Below are positions 49,007 through 57,038 of a stretch of 58,434 nucleotides of DNA, one piece after another (position 1 is the stretch's first letter; each line of letters starts with the position of its first letter). The notes below the pieces were generated by a model. The model had not been told where the DNA came from, did not search any database, and saw nothing but the letters and a program-made list of their open reading frames with translations. Source of the stretch: a virus; IMG/VR virus record IMGVR_UViG_3300035193_000026, positions 1 through 58,434 of that record. One strand, 5' to 3'. Made by a program: the position numbers and the translations under genes.

Positions 49007-49567
49007 ATGAAAACCGGAACAAAAAGCCTGTTATTTGGAGTTCATCAATTTATATGGCATCCTATCACTGTATATATTGCATGGATATGGATTAATAAAT
49101 CACTTCCCAACTGGAAGGAAACAGTATGTATTATTATCCATGACTGGGGATATTGGGGAAAGGACAATATGGACGATGAAGAAGGTGAAAAACATCCCGA
49201 GTGGGCAGCAAACTGGGCAAGGAAACATCTTGATATACATATCAAGAATTGGTTTTATCCAAAACAAAATGAATACTATGAATTGTGTCTTTTCCATTCC
49301 AGACACCTTGCAAGATATTACAATGCTAAACCATCTAGGCTATGTTGGCCTGATAAATTAAGCATAATATTTGAACCTTGGTGGCTATATCTTCCGAGAG
49401 CATGGGCAACCGGTGAACTTTATGAGTACAGAGAGCAGGCAAAAGCTTTTATTCCGTTATCTGCAAGTCATAGAGAGTGGTTTAAGTGGGTAAAAAATAG
49501 ACTAGCCACACTTGGTATAGAAAAACGTGGCGATGTTGTACCATATGTAAACAAAATTCATGATTAA
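49007..49567 (+). CDS. HD-domain phosphohydrolase-like protein, 186 aa
   Basis: GGGAGA precedes the ATG. The metal set of HD proteins can be traced as His13/His18 (GVHQFIWHP), His45-Asp46 (IIHDWGYWG), His97/His100 (FHSRHLAR) and Asp116 (WPDKLS). Such proteins can act on nucleotides. Next to SSB and primase, it may adjust nucleotide pools; substrate unknown. Confidence 0.7.
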   Translation: MKTGTKSLLFGVHQFIWHPITVYIAWIWINKSLPNWKETVCIIIHDWGYWGKDNMDDEEGEKHPEWAANWARKHLDIHIKNWFYPKQNEYYELCLFHSRHLARYYNAKPSRLCWPDKLSIIFEPWWLYLPRAWATGELYEYREQAKAFIPLSASHREWFKWVKNRLATLGIEKRGDVVPYVNKIHD

Positions 49568-49607
49568 AATAAATATAACATGTGTATAAAACAAAAGGAG
49601 ATATAAA

Positions 49608-49997
49608 ATGATAAACAAGGCCATATTACTCGGAAACCTCGGAGCAGACCCAGAAGTCAGGTATGCCCCATCGGGAACTGCTATTGTAAATTTTACTGTT
49701 GCAACTACAGAAACTTACAAAGATAAAAAAGAAACAAGTTGGCATAAAGTAAAAGCATTCGGCAAACTGGCAGAAATATGTGAAAAATATTTGCATAAAG
49801 GAAAACAGGTATACATTGAAGGCCGGATACAATATGGATCATATGAAGATAGGCAGGGAATAAAACGATACACCACTGATATTATAGCAAGTACAATGCA
49901 GATGTTGGGATCGAAAAATGACACTTCTGGCCGCATGAATGAACGCCCGCCTATTGAAGAGCCTTTATCTATTCCTGACGAACAAATTCCTTTTTAA
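49608..49997 (+). CDS. ssb: Single-stranded DNA-binding protein
   Basis: 129 residues. Classic SSB OB-fold: INKAILLGNLGADPEVRYAP, TAIVNFTVATTETYKDK, WHKVKAFGKLAEICEKYLHK and GKQVYIEGRIQYGSYEDRQG, with the acidic tip ending PDEQIPF. AAAGGAG precedes the ATG. It protects single strands at replication and recombines with the Sak4-like system. Confidence 0.95.
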   Translation: MINKAILLGNLGADPEVRYAPSGTAIVNFTVATTETYKDKKETSWHKVKAFGKLAEICEKYLHKGKQVYIEGRIQYGSYEDRQGIKRYTTDIIASTMQMLGSKNDTSGRMNERPPIEEPLSIPDEQIPF

Positions 49998-50011
49998 AAT
50001 GGGATATAACC

Positions 50012-50040
50012 TTGACAGTTCCTTTTTAAATTGCTAATAT
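50012..50040 (+). promoter_or_regulatory. Sigma70-like promoter TTGACA-N17-TAATAT
   Basis: TTGACA (50012-50017), 17 nt, TAATAT (50035-50040), upstream of the HNH gene at 50068. The sequence class equals that of leftward promoters at 36329 and 40160. Confidence 0.7.
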
Positions 50041-50067
50041 ATTGAAATAAATTAGAAAGGGGTTGTT

Positions 50068-50550
50068 ATGGATAAAAAAGTATGTTTCAAATGTGGTGAA
50101 GAGAAGAGCTTATCTGAATTTTATAAACACAAAGAGATGGCAGATGGATATCTAAATAAATGCAAGGAATGTAACAAAAAAGATGTCCAAAAAAATTATA
50201 GGGAAAATATAGATCATTACAAGGCGTACGAACAAAATAGGGCTATGTTACCACATAGGGTCAAAGCTCGTGAGAAATACAGAAAAACAAAAGAGGGAAA
50301 AGATGCTATCCAAAGGGCTCGTAAAAAATATAAGAATAATAATCAAATTAAATACCATGCAACATGTATATTAAATAATGCAGTCAGAGATGGGAAAATC
50401 AAAAAGCAACCCTGTGAGATATGTGGTTCTACTTATAGAATACATGGACACCATGATGATTATTACAAGCCTTTAGAAGTTAAATGGCTATGCTCAAAGC
50501 ATCATAGGAAAATTCATAAAGATAGCAAGGATAATATATGCCTAAATTAA
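50068..50550 (+). CDS. HNH/zinc-finger endonuclease-like protein, 160 aa
   Basis: Two zinc knuckles at the start (CFKCGEEKSLSEFY, CKECNKKD), a basic helical linker, and an HNH-like end with CEICGSTYRIHGHHDDYYKP, then WLCSKHHRKIH. The fold resembles mobile or recombination-linked nucleases. Confidence 0.8.
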   Translation: MDKKVCFKCGEEKSLSEFYKHKEMADGYLNKCKECNKKDVQKNYRENIDHYKAYEQNRAMLPHRVKAREKYRKTKEGKDAIQRARKKYKNNNQIKYHATCILNNAVRDGKIKKQPCEICGSTYRIHGHHDDYYKPLEVKWLCSKHHRKIHKDSKDNICLN

Positions 50551-51005
50551 AATACAGAGCATGGACGGATGAAGAGAAGCAGATTGTAATAGATAACGCC
50601 AGATATACCCCTGAAAATATCCAAAGGAAATTAAAAAAGAAGGGATATAGGAGGGGTTTAAGCTATATCAGGGCACAATTATACAGACTGAGGGCTCGAA
50701 AAAACATGAAAGGCCAGACAGCCCGACAATTAGCTGAATGTTTTGGTGTAGATGAAACCACTATAACCAGATGGATCAGAAATGGATATTTAGAGGCAAA
50801 AAGAAGGGAAACAGCTGTATCTCCATGGTATATTATAAACCGAAATATAATAGACTTTGTAAAATCATATCCTCATCTTATTAATTTGAAAAAGGTTGAT
50901 CCTGATTGGTTTATTGATTTAGCCTTTGGTGGGAAGGAAGGTTTAGGGGCTCTGGAAACAGGAGATTCAGTCGGTGAAGGTGACGATTTTATGGAGTATA
51001 TTTAA
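50538..51005 (+). CDS. DNA-binding protein with helix-turn-helix domains, 155 aa
   Basis: The N-terminal SANT-like segment (WTDEEKQIVIDNARYTPENI) is followed by a second HTH of excisionase type (TARQLAECFGVDETTITRWIRNGYLEAKRRE). The architecture is common in phages and may act as regulator. Overlaps the HNH gene by 13 nt. Confidence 0.75.
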   Translation: MPKLKYRAWTDEEKQIVIDNARYTPENIQRKLKKKGYRRGLSYIRAQLYRLRARKNMKGQTARQLAECFGVDETTITRWIRNGYLEAKRRETAVSPWYIINRNIIDFVKSYPHLINLKKVDPDWFIDLAFGGKEGLGALETGDSVGEGDDFMEYI

Positions 51006-51017
51006 GGGAGGTAAACC

Positions 51018-51230
51018 ATGAAAGAGATAAAAGAAGGAATAACAATCCCGGAAGAACTGAGGGAAATATTTTTGAAATATGCTGAATATCTATTGTATGA
51101 AACAGGATTTAATAAGCATGATAGGCTAATATATGATATATTTAAGGATATATCACATACAAGGGAAATAACCGACAAAGAAAAAGAACTCTTTAATCTA
51201 TTAGAAACAATTACAAAGGAGAAACCATGA
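51018..51230 (+). CDS. Hypothetical helical protein, 70 aa
   Basis: GGAGGT precedes the ATG. All-helical, acidic/basic alternation, no motif. Coupled to the next gene by ATGA. Confidence 0.6.
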   Translation: MKEIKEGITIPEELREIFLKYAEYLLYETGFNKHDRLIYDIFKDISHTREITDKEKELFNLLETITKEKP

Positions 51231-52006
51231 AATACATATGTGATAAAGCAAGGGAGTGTAAAGCGATAGATTTTTGGTGTAAAACCCCGTTTGAAACAAA
51301 ACATAAAGAGTCATTTACATGGAAAGCTTGTGATAATCATAATGTCAACCCAATATATTGGCAAGTAAAAGCCATACCCTGTGAGGAGATAGAATATAAT
51401 AATAAATCATTTGAATTATGTCCTCATGGTATGCGAACACCCGATGGATATACAAATATAACCCTTGATGGTTGTTATTGTGGTAACATGGGTAAAGAAG
51501 AAAATTGCAAATACTGCTATGGACATGACAAAGAAAATAAAAAGATTTATTGCACATACAAACATTTTAATCCGGAGGTAAAAATGGAATACAAGATAAA
51601 AAAAATAGCAACCATGGTAAATATGGAAGAAAAAAGACCATGCAGGGATGATTTTAGAGGTGCCTGCCAGGAATGGCTTGATATGGATTATAGATTAAAT
51701 GATCCTATTGATTTAGGTGATCTAATATTGGTTGCCGAAAAATACAATGGGATACAATGGCTTATAGACCACGGTTTTATTGAAAAAGTAGAAGAAGAGT
51801 TTTATAGTAGAGGAGATAGGTTTGAAGAAAGCACTGGATGGAAATATATTTTATGTGAGGTTACACACCATAAAATGATGCTTTTTAATGTAAAAACAGG
51901 ATGCAGATGGAACGAAAAAATGCTTAATGTAAGACTAGTTAAAAAAATCCCAGCCTCTGACTTCCACGCCCGTTTCGGAGATAACTTTAAGAAAATAAAG
52001 GAGTAG
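51227..52006 (+). CDS. Two-part protein, 259 aa, possible gene fusion
   Basis: Residues 1-115 are rich in cysteine (CDKARECKAIDFWC, GCYCGNMGKEENCKYCYGHD). From Met120 on the sequence is different and soluble (IKKIATMVNMEEKRPCRDDF). ATG 51584 has GGAGGT at 51574-51579 and could be an independent start. Either two genes fused by loss of a stop codon or one gene with an internal start. Function unknown. Confidence 0.6.
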   Translation: MKYICDKARECKAIDFWCKTPFETKHKESFTWKACDNHNVNPIYWQVKAIPCEEIEYNNKSFELCPHGMRTPDGYTNITLDGCYCGNMGKEENCKYCYGHDKENKKIYCTYKHFNPEVKMEYKIKKIATMVNMEEKRPCRDDFRGACQEWLDMDYRLNDPIDLGDLILVAEKYNGIQWLIDHGFIEKVEEEFYSRGDRFEESTGWKYILCEVTHHKMMLFNVKTGCRWNEKMLNVRLVKKIPASDFHARFGDNFKKIKE

Positions 52007-52008
52007 CT

Positions 52009-52482
52009 ATGATATTTGCAATAGACCCAGGAAATGAACAATCTGCTTTTGTTGCTTGGAATGGTCAAATTATAGCAAAAGGGATCGAATACAACAGGGA
52101 GTTATTAAGAAAAATAAAATCAAAGGATATTTTGTCATCGGATTACACTTTAGTAATTGAAATGATAGCATCTTACGGTATGCCTGTAGGCGCAACGGTA
52201 TTTGACACCTGTGTTTGGATAGGAAGATTTTTAGAGGCATGGGATAACAGAGGATTAAGATTTTTAAGTGAATTAATATATCGAAAAGATGTAAAAATGC
52301 ACCTGTGCCAAAGCATGAAGGCCAAAGACAGTAATATCCGCCAGGCATTAATTGATCGATTCGGAAAACCTGGAACTAAAAAACATCCCAATATTATATA
52401 TGACGATGCAAAGATTAAAATGAAAAAGGACTTATGGGCAGCTCTGGCGGTAGCTGTAACATTTGAGGATTTATCGAAATAA
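52009..52482 (+). CDS. RuvC-like Holliday junction nuclease, 157 aa
   Basis: The RNase-H-like catalytic positions are Asp6 (AIDPGNEQSAF), Glu51 (LVIEMIASYGMPVG) and Asp132/Asp141 (YDDAKIKMKKDLWAALAVAV). Such phage resolvases trim branched DNA before packaging. AAGGAG precedes the ATG. Confidence 0.85.
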   Translation: MIFAIDPGNEQSAFVAWNGQIIAKGIEYNRELLRKIKSKDILSSDYTLVIEMIASYGMPVGATVFDTCVWIGRFLEAWDNRGLRFLSELIYRKDVKMHLCQSMKAKDSNIRQALIDRFGKPGTKKHPNIIYDDAKIKMKKDLWAALAVAVTFEDLSK

Positions 52483-52494
52483 TGGAGGGATGAA

Positions 52495-52668
52495 ATGGAT
52501 TTAGATTATAAAGATTATATTAGCAGAAAATCTTTTATAGAACAAACCGCTAAAGATTACGATCTGGATTATGACGTGGTTAATCATATTTATGTTTTAT
52601 ACTGGCCTGAAAGGTTTTATAAAAAATTAGAGGAAATAATAGAAAACGGTGGTTATATACACGCTTAA
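52495..52668 (+). CDS. Hypothetical protein, 57 aa
   Basis: GGAGGGATGAA precedes the ATG. Acidic/aromatic (DYKDYISRKSFIEQ, then VLYWPERFYKKLEEII). No family recognised. Confidence 0.6.
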   Translation: MDLDYKDYISRKSFIEQTAKDYDLDYDVVNHIYVLYWPERFYKKLEEIIENGGYIHA

Positions 52669-52687
52669 AAACTATTCAAAATAATGT

Positions 52688-52717
52688 TTGACAATAAAAT
52701 ATAAAATATGATAGACT
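52688..52717 (+). promoter_or_regulatory. Sigma70-like promoter
   Basis: TTGACA (52688-52693) followed after 18 nt by TAGACT (52712-52717). It drives the two basic small genes at 52778 and 53090. Confidence 0.5.
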
Positions 52718-52777
52718 ATGCACGTTTAACAACTTAACTCTAGATACCCCGAGAACGGGAAGAGATCAGGAGCGTAA

Positions 52778-53020
52778 TTGAGTACCAGCAATCAGCGCCG
52801 GAAAAGGCGCCAATTTGTTATTAAAGCGCATGAAAAAGCATCACGTCAAGCTCTTTTAGACATGCAGCCGGAAGAAACTACATGGAAAATAGTCAATAAT
52901 ATCTTACGGTTTGGCCCTAGATATGTCGGAGATACTATCATGTATAAACCTGAAGCAATGTCAATTAAATGGGCGCTAATATTTGAACAGCACTCTAAAA
53001 ACCCATATCCAAAGAAATGA
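52778..53020 (+). CDS. Small basic protein, 80 aa, TTG start
   Basis: TTG is preceded by AGGAG at the correct spacing. RRKRRQFVIKAHEKASRQA and FGPRYVGDTI are recognisable blocks; the rest is helical. Probably nucleic-acid binding. Confidence 0.6.
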   Translation: MSTSNQRRKRRQFVIKAHEKASRQALLDMQPEETTWKIVNNILRFGPRYVGDTIMYKPEAMSIKWALIFEQHSKNPYPKK

Positions 53021-53089
53021 GGTAAAATGTAATGAATAAAAAAGGAGACATGCCATGACGAAATAACTTAATGAAAGGAGTTATAAGTA

Positions 53090-53269
53090 ATGGCAAGAAG
53101 TAGGCGAGGTAAAAACGGTACTAAAAAATATGGGCGTATGGCAAGAAAACCAGCTCATAAAAAGTATAACGCTGAAAAAAGGTGGATTAAAAACAAAGAA
53201 AAACGCCTTAAAAAAGAGCTTAAGAGACAAGAGAGACTTAAAGCTCGAAAACCACTCCAGAACCCTTGA
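53090..53269 (+). CDS. Very basic mini-protein, 59 aa
   Basis: AAGGAG precedes the ATG. Arg/Lys-rich throughout (ARSRRGKNGTKKYGRMARKP), the kind of small basic protein found in many phage genomes. The 70-nt stretch before it holds two further very short start-stop frames with ribosome sites (near 53031 and 53055) that may be stubs. Confidence 0.6.
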   Translation: MARSRRGKNGTKKYGRMARKPAHKKYNAEKRWIKNKEKRLKKELKRQERLKARKPLQNP

Positions 53270-53306
53270 ACACCTAAATGATACAATTGCAAGCGGTAAG
53301 GAGTGT

Positions 53307-53362
53307 ACCCCTCCCCTGGTGTATTTACGCTATGCGTTGTATGACTGGGGGAAGGGGTTTTT
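53307..53362 (+). terminator. Intrinsic terminator at the end of the rightward early operon
   Basis: ACCCCTCCCC (53307-53316) pairs with GGGGGAAGGGGT (53347-53358), followed by five T (53358-53362). The loop contains a small ACGC/GCGT stem. It separates the rightward operon from the convergent leftward genes. Confidence 0.85.
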
Positions 53363-53365
53363 AAT

Positions 53366-53731
53366 TTAAGATAATTGATCAATATTATCAGCCATTTTAT
53401 AAAGACATTTATTAAAACCATCATTAAAATGTACAATCACTTGAGTTATTAGGCCGGTTTTATTGCCCTCCAGGTCTATTTCGGCTATATTGTAAATATC
53501 TTTATGATTAAGATAATTATCTAACACAATGTAATATCTATTATCACAACTCGGAAACATTCCATGTGATTGAAATGATATGACATTACCTTTTATGGGG
53601 TAATCAGATAATTGTTCTGGGCAGAATAAAGTAACATTGTGTTTTGTGCCATTAAACTTTTTTAAAAATCTGTTTGTTTCTTTTTCGATATCTGGATTTA
53701 TCGATTCATTATATGTTTTATTTGTACTCAA
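53366..53731 (-). CDS. Hypothetical protein, 121 aa, TTG start
   Basis: GGAGGTAAATT precedes TTG. Mixed alpha/beta with no clear motif. Last gene of the second leftward operon; its stop lies four nt from the opposite terminator. Confidence 0.55.
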   Translation of the reverse strand: MSTNKTYNESINPDIEKETNRFLKKFNGTKHNVTLFCPEQLSDYPIKGNVISFQSHGMFPSCDNRYYIVLDNYLNHKDIYNIAEIDLEGNKTGLITQVIVHFNDGFNKCLYKMADNIDQLS

Positions 53732-53773
53732 AATTTACCTCCAAAGGTTAAAGGGTTATTAGTTTAGGATATG

Positions 53774-54124
53774 TTAAATAATAATTTGCTTAACTTCTGT
53801 TTGATAATTTTTACAATCCATAAAATTTTTACCTGCGGATTTTAGTAACGCAATTTTCTCAGCGAATTTATCTTTGCTCATGACATACCCAGTCCTAAAA
53901 TAATCAGTTCCACCAAAAAACGCTGAAGTGTAAATCTCTATTTTATAAAGTGTTCCATATGAATCTCTGAAACCTAAATAATAAGGATATCGTGATCTAT
54001 ACGACCTTAATATTTCTTCCCCGAATTCTTTTTCTATTTCGTCAAGAGTGGCGGCAAAGTCAATTTTTGTGATTTTAATTTTACCATCGATTGTGTTTTT
54101 ATATTCTATAATTGTTCTTTTCAT
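53774..54124 (-). CDS. Hypothetical protein, 116 aa
   Basis: GGAG precedes the ATG. Aromatic-rich middle (RSRYPYYLGFRDSYGTLYKI) and a helical end. No family recognised. Confidence 0.55.
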   Translation of the reverse strand: MKRTIIEYKNTIDGKIKITKIDFAATLDEIEKEFGEEILRSYRSRYPYYLGFRDSYGTLYKIEIYTSAFFGGTDYFRTGYVMSKDKFAEKIALLKSAGKNFMDCKNYQTEVKQIII

Positions 54125-54142
54125 GATAATTTTCTCCTATAA

Positions 54143-54427
54143 TTAAAGGGTTAACGATTCAGCAATTTTGCTGTTAATTTCATCTTTGTGAATATCTCCG
54201 CACTTATCACAGTAAGCATTTGGCCGTTCAATTGGTGATAAGGTAATAAATATTTCACAGAACTTGCAGTAAACCGGATATCCAGTTCTTTCATGGTATT
54301 CTGTTCGGCCTTGTTCTTCTTGAGAGATAATAAGTTTTGCCATATCTCCCAGGGAAAAGTTTGTAACGTTTTGAATAGCACAATCTTTACGGTTATTTGG
54401 ATTGTAGAATATTGCTTCTGTTATCAT
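54143..54427 (-). CDS. Zinc-ribbon protein, 94 aa
   Basis: GGGAGGTATAAACC precedes the ATG, a leader shared with the gene at 54450. YCKFCEIF and YCDKCGDIH form a four-cysteine ribbon in the second half. Confidence 0.65.
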   Translation of the reverse strand: MITEAIFYNPNNRKDCAIQNVTNFSLGDMAKLIISQEEQGRTEYHERTGYPVYCKFCEIFITLSPIERPNAYCDKCGDIHKDEINSKIAESLTL

Positions 54428-54449
54428 GGTTTATACCTCCCAGATAGGT

Positions 54450-54527
54450 CTAAATAATTAACGGTAATAAGGCCATAAACGCGAACCCTATTAAAAAGAA
54501 CAATAAGTTTATTGATTTTCTATACAT
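54450..54527 (-). CDS. Membrane micro-protein, 25 aa
   Basis: GGAGGTATAAACC precedes the ATG. After a basic start (YRKSI) follows one hydrophobic helix to the end (NLLFFLIGFAFMALLPLII). The size and ribosome site support translation. Function unknown. Confidence 0.55.
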   Translation of the reverse strand: MYRKSINLLFFLIGFAFMALLPLII

Positions 54528-54530
54528 GGT

Positions 54531-54746
54531 TTATACCTCCGTTGCTTTATTGATAGCGTTAATAGCTTTATCATAGCAAGGCCATCCAGGTTTAGTTCCA
54601 TCGGTTTCGAGTTGTTTAACGCATTCTTTTAACGCTTCTAATAAATCAGAATTTATTTGGCATATCTGGCAATGTTGCCTAATTTGTTTAGGTTTAGTTT
54701 TTTTGCTCGATCTGATCGTTTCTTGCGTTCTTCTTTGGTTAAGCAT
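54531..54746 (-). CDS. Hypothetical protein, up to 71 aa, start disturbed by HNH gene
   Basis: The C-terminal half (SDLLEALKECVKQLETDGTK, then KAINAINKA) resembles small phage proteins with an alanine/lysine helix. The upstream part overlaps the end of the HNH gene in another frame. A start at 54746 has AAGGG upstream, but the family normally begins near the DLLEAL stretch, so the original start may have been lost by insertion of the HNH gene. Confidence 0.5.
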   Translation of the reverse strand: MLNQRRTQETIRSSKKTKPKQIRQHCQICQINSDLLEALKECVKQLETDGTKPGWPCYDKAINAINKATEV

Positions 54747-55147
54747 AGTTTATACCCTTTCTTATAAAGTTTGTTATTATTTGTTACGGTAGTATGTTTC
54801 CCATGTTTAATTAATTGGAGATTTTCAATCCTATTATCTTGTTTGTCACCATTAATGTGGTGAACATCATAATCTTTTGAAATTGGATGGCCTAAATGTT
54901 GTTCCATAATCCAACGATGTAGTTTTTTATAAACTTTTTTACCATTAATTGTAACTCTACCTTCTATGTAACCTTTGGAGTTTATCCACCATGATTCTTG
55001 TTTTTTATTGTGGCCTCCATTGTTTTTCCACGCACATTGACGTGAACAATATTTTGATGATTTTCGCAATGGCCTAAATTGTTTGCCGCATTCATGGCAA
55101 TAACGGTCAGCAAGTTTTCTGTTTTCTCTACCTAATGTGTCTTTCAT
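54653..55147 (-). CDS. HNH homing endonuclease, 164 aa
   Basis: CHECGKQFRPLRKSSKYCSRQC is a zinc finger; LHRWIMEQHLGHPISKDYDV, then HHINGDKQDNRIENLQLI, is the HNH motif. GGAG precedes the ATG. The gene has its own promoter (55177-55205) and overlaps the start region of 54531, as expected from a mobile free-standing endonuclease. Confidence 0.88.
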   Translation of the reverse strand: MKDTLGRENRKLADRYCHECGKQFRPLRKSSKYCSRQCAWKNNGGHNKKQESWWINSKGYIEGRVTINGKKVYKKLHRWIMEQHLGHPISKDYDVHHINGDKQDNRIENLQLIKHGKHTTVTNNNKLYKKGYKLCLTKEERKKRSDRAKKLNLNKLGNIARYAK

Positions 55148-55176
55148 TTTTTATTCTCCTGTTATGGTTTTATCCA

Positions 55177-55205
55177 ATAGTAACAGGATTGTTACAATAA
55201 GTCAA
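55177..55205 (-). promoter_or_regulatory. Promoter with internal palindrome for the HNH gene
   Basis: TTGACT (55200-55205), 17 nt, TACTAT (55177-55182) on the minus strand. GTAACA/TGTTAC (55180-55195), a perfect inverted repeat with a four-base centre, lies between the elements. A repressor bound there could shut the endonuclease gene off. Confidence 0.5.
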
Positions 55206-55470
55206 GAGTCTCAAGAAGATTTTTTGCTTTTAAATCACCTTTTTTTGCTTTAGTTAAAATAAATTCATACATTGTCGGGGCAGCGGCTATTAATTTTGCA
55301 TTGGCTTCGCATTCTTTTTGACTATGATGCCCTGTGTTTGTATCGCAAATGAAATTCTCAAAGGCAGCTCTGGTCAAAGGTTGGTTACTGCCCGTCCAAT
55401 TTGTTATAACTACTGTAGACGCTTTTTTATTATCAGTTAATATTGTCCATGGTCCTTTGGTATATGACAT
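55192..55470 (-). CDS. Conserved small phage protein, 92 aa
   Basis: YTKGPWTI at the start and ECEANAKLIAAAPTMYEFIL towards the end mark a widespread family of unknown function. GGAGGTAATT precedes the ATG. Its leader is duplicated at 1894-1975. Confidence 0.75.
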   Translation of the reverse strand: MSYTKGPWTILTDNKKASTVVITNWTGSNQPLTRAAFENFICDTNTGHHSQKECEANAKLIAAAPTMYEFILTKAKKGDLKAKNLLETLDLL

Positions 55471-55553
55471 AATTACCTCCGAGTTTTAAAGTAAATAAAA
55501 ACTAAAATCTCAATTACCGCAAAATGATTAGTGTTGTTGTTGACATGATTTAC
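55471..55553 (-). repeat. Leader/promoter block, duplicate of 1894-1975
   Basis: Shares CATAATTACCTCCGA, the AAAGTA and ACTAAAA elements and the GTTGTT-TTGAC end (plus-strand reading) with the block before the RHH gene, with a few small indels. Confidence 0.6.
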
Positions 55554-55831
55554 TTCTTATTGTTTAAAGGTTTATCGGATTCTCTTTCTGCTGTTAACTG
55601 TCGTCTACGCCAGAGCGGTAAATTAGAATTTAACAGATCGTTGATAAATTCTTGGCTCATGTAGTATGGTAAAGTACTAATAAAATCTTTTGCTTTATGA
55701 AGATCGTCAAAAACCTGTATATTTTTACCTGAGTCATCGTCTACAAAGTATTCTATTTTATGACATCCAGGTGTTTGCGGGATAGATACTCTGTCTATTT
55801 TGTAGCCTTTGCGTTTATAAATAATAGTCAT
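55550..55831 (-). CDS. Hypothetical protein, 93 aa
   Basis: The leader CTTATAAAGGAGATAAAATC precedes the ATG and is repeated before 56140-56448. Beta-rich start (TIIYKRKGYKIDRVSIP) and a basic end. No family recognised. Confidence 0.6.
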   Translation of the reverse strand: MTIIYKRKGYKIDRVSIPQTPGCHKIEYFVDDDSGKNIQVFDDLHKAKDFISTLPYYMSQEFINDLLNSNLPLWRRRQLTAERESDKPLNNKK

Positions 55832-55861
55832 GATTTTATCTCCTTTATAAGGTCTGAGAGA

Positions 55862-56062
55862 TTAGTTATCATGTTCGTCGGGATGAATACAATAAATAAT
55901 GTTAGAATGATCATTAATGCAAGGAAAACATAATTCCCCGGGGTCTAACCAATGTAGTTGAGATCCGCATTTGGGACAATTTGTCATATTGTCAGGATAA
56001 ATTAATTCCGTCTCACAAAATTGGCATAGGTTACGCTTTTTAGTGTTGGGATGCTGCAACAT
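55862..56062 (-). CDS. Zinc-ribbon protein, 66 aa
   Basis: CTTATAAAGGAGTAAATCA precedes the ATG. CQFCETELIYPDNMTNCPKC gives two knuckles, and later CFPCINDH could bind a second ion. Confidence 0.65.
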   Translation of the reverse strand: MLQHPNTKKRNLCQFCETELIYPDNMTNCPKCGSQLHWLDPGELCFPCINDHSNIIYCIHPDEHDN

Positions 56063-56139
56063 TGATTTACTCCTTTATAAGAGGTTAATAGATTAATCCT
56101 TCCATAAAGCCCCTGAATGGTCAGGAGCTTTAGCAGGGA

Positions 56140-56448
56140 TTAAAGACCGGTATAATCCAAGGTATATTTATTGTCATCAATATTAATATTGCGCAGTGCA
56201 TCAATAGGTATAAGTTGACCTTCGCCCCATGGTAGCCAGACACAATCGTCGCATACGTCAATACCTTGCAGGCTATTACGTCCATTATGATAAGCGTTAT
56301 TAACGGCTGACATTACAAGCCCTAATTCATGGCCTGTTAATCTGTCAAATAATTCTGACGGTATTTGAGATTGCACATGTTTAATTGTTTGATGCCCGTC
56401 AAAACCATCGTAAGCGTCATACATTCTTTTTATTTTGTCTGATCTCAT
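56140..56448 (-). CDS. Hypothetical protein, 102 aa
   Basis: CTTATAAAGGAGATAAAATC precedes the ATG. Helical N-terminus and a CDDC pair (VCDDCVWLPWGEGQ). No family recognised. Confidence 0.6.
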   Translation of the reverse strand: MRSDKIKRMYDAYDGFDGHQTIKHVQSQIPSELFDRLTGHELGLVMSAVNNAYHNGRNSLQGIDVCDDCVWLPWGEGQLIPIDALRNINIDDNKYTLDYTGL

Positions 56449-56468
56449 GATTTTATCTCCTTTATAAG

Positions 56469-56630
56469 TTAAGCATTGTTGGATAGTACTTCATTTATTG
56501 ATTGTTCACATTGATTATCAAAGAATTCATCGGCACAAATATTACAGTATTTCTTATTATCAATAGTAGGCATATTATCAATATAATCTAATTCTTTACA
56601 ATTTGAGCATTCTTTTATGCGTGTTTCCAT
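56469..56630 (-). CDS. Zinc-binding mini-protein, 53 aa
   Basis: CTTATAAGGAGAAAAATC precedes the ATG. CSNCKELDYI and YCNICADEF form a four-cysteine site. First gene of the leftward operon. Confidence 0.6.
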   Translation of the reverse strand: METRIKECSNCKELDYIDNMPTIDNKKYCNICADEFFDNQCEQSINEVLSNNA

Positions 56631-56719
56631 GATTTTTCTCCTTATAAGAGGTTATTGTCTCGATCTACTAGTCATAGATGCAACATAGATGCCAAACTAT
56701 ATTAAAAAAACGTAAGTAC

Positions 56720-56747
56720 ATGATATCACAAGGGATAAAAAAATCAA
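56720..56747 (-). promoter_or_regulatory. Sigma70-like promoter for the second leftward operon
   Basis: TTGATT (56742-56747), 16 nt, TATCAT (56720-56725) on the minus strand, upstream of the gene at 56469-56630. Confidence 0.45.
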
Positions 56748-56779
56748 GGTATAAATACAGGATATGTTTAGCCCTTAAA

Positions 56780-56911
56780 TGAAGGAGAAAACATACACAT
56801 TCAAAAATGGAATAACAGACAGTCATCAAATAATAAGTAAAAACATAATAAAATCAATTATATAATATGAAGGAAAAACTGTACACCAACTTGAAGGGAA
56901 TAACAGACAGT
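56780..56911. repeat. Two 44-bp direct repeats plus a third partial copy (iteron-like)
   Basis: Copies at 56780-56823 and 56868-56911 match at 33 of 44 positions and end with an identical GAATAACAGACAGT. A third GAATAACAG is at 56932-56940. They lie in the only long gene-free region (56631-57073), between divergent operons and in AT-rich DNA. This fits an origin of replication, partition site or packaging site; which one cannot be decided by eye. Confidence 0.6.
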
Positions 56912-57038
56912 ATTTTAAGCGGTAGTCAAAAGAATAACAGTACATAAACAAGACAAAAGTTAAAATGCCGAACCACCTACCTAAACTCCTACCTGTATTA
57001 AAACAATAAAAAAAGTTAATTAATTTGTATTTTTTATA

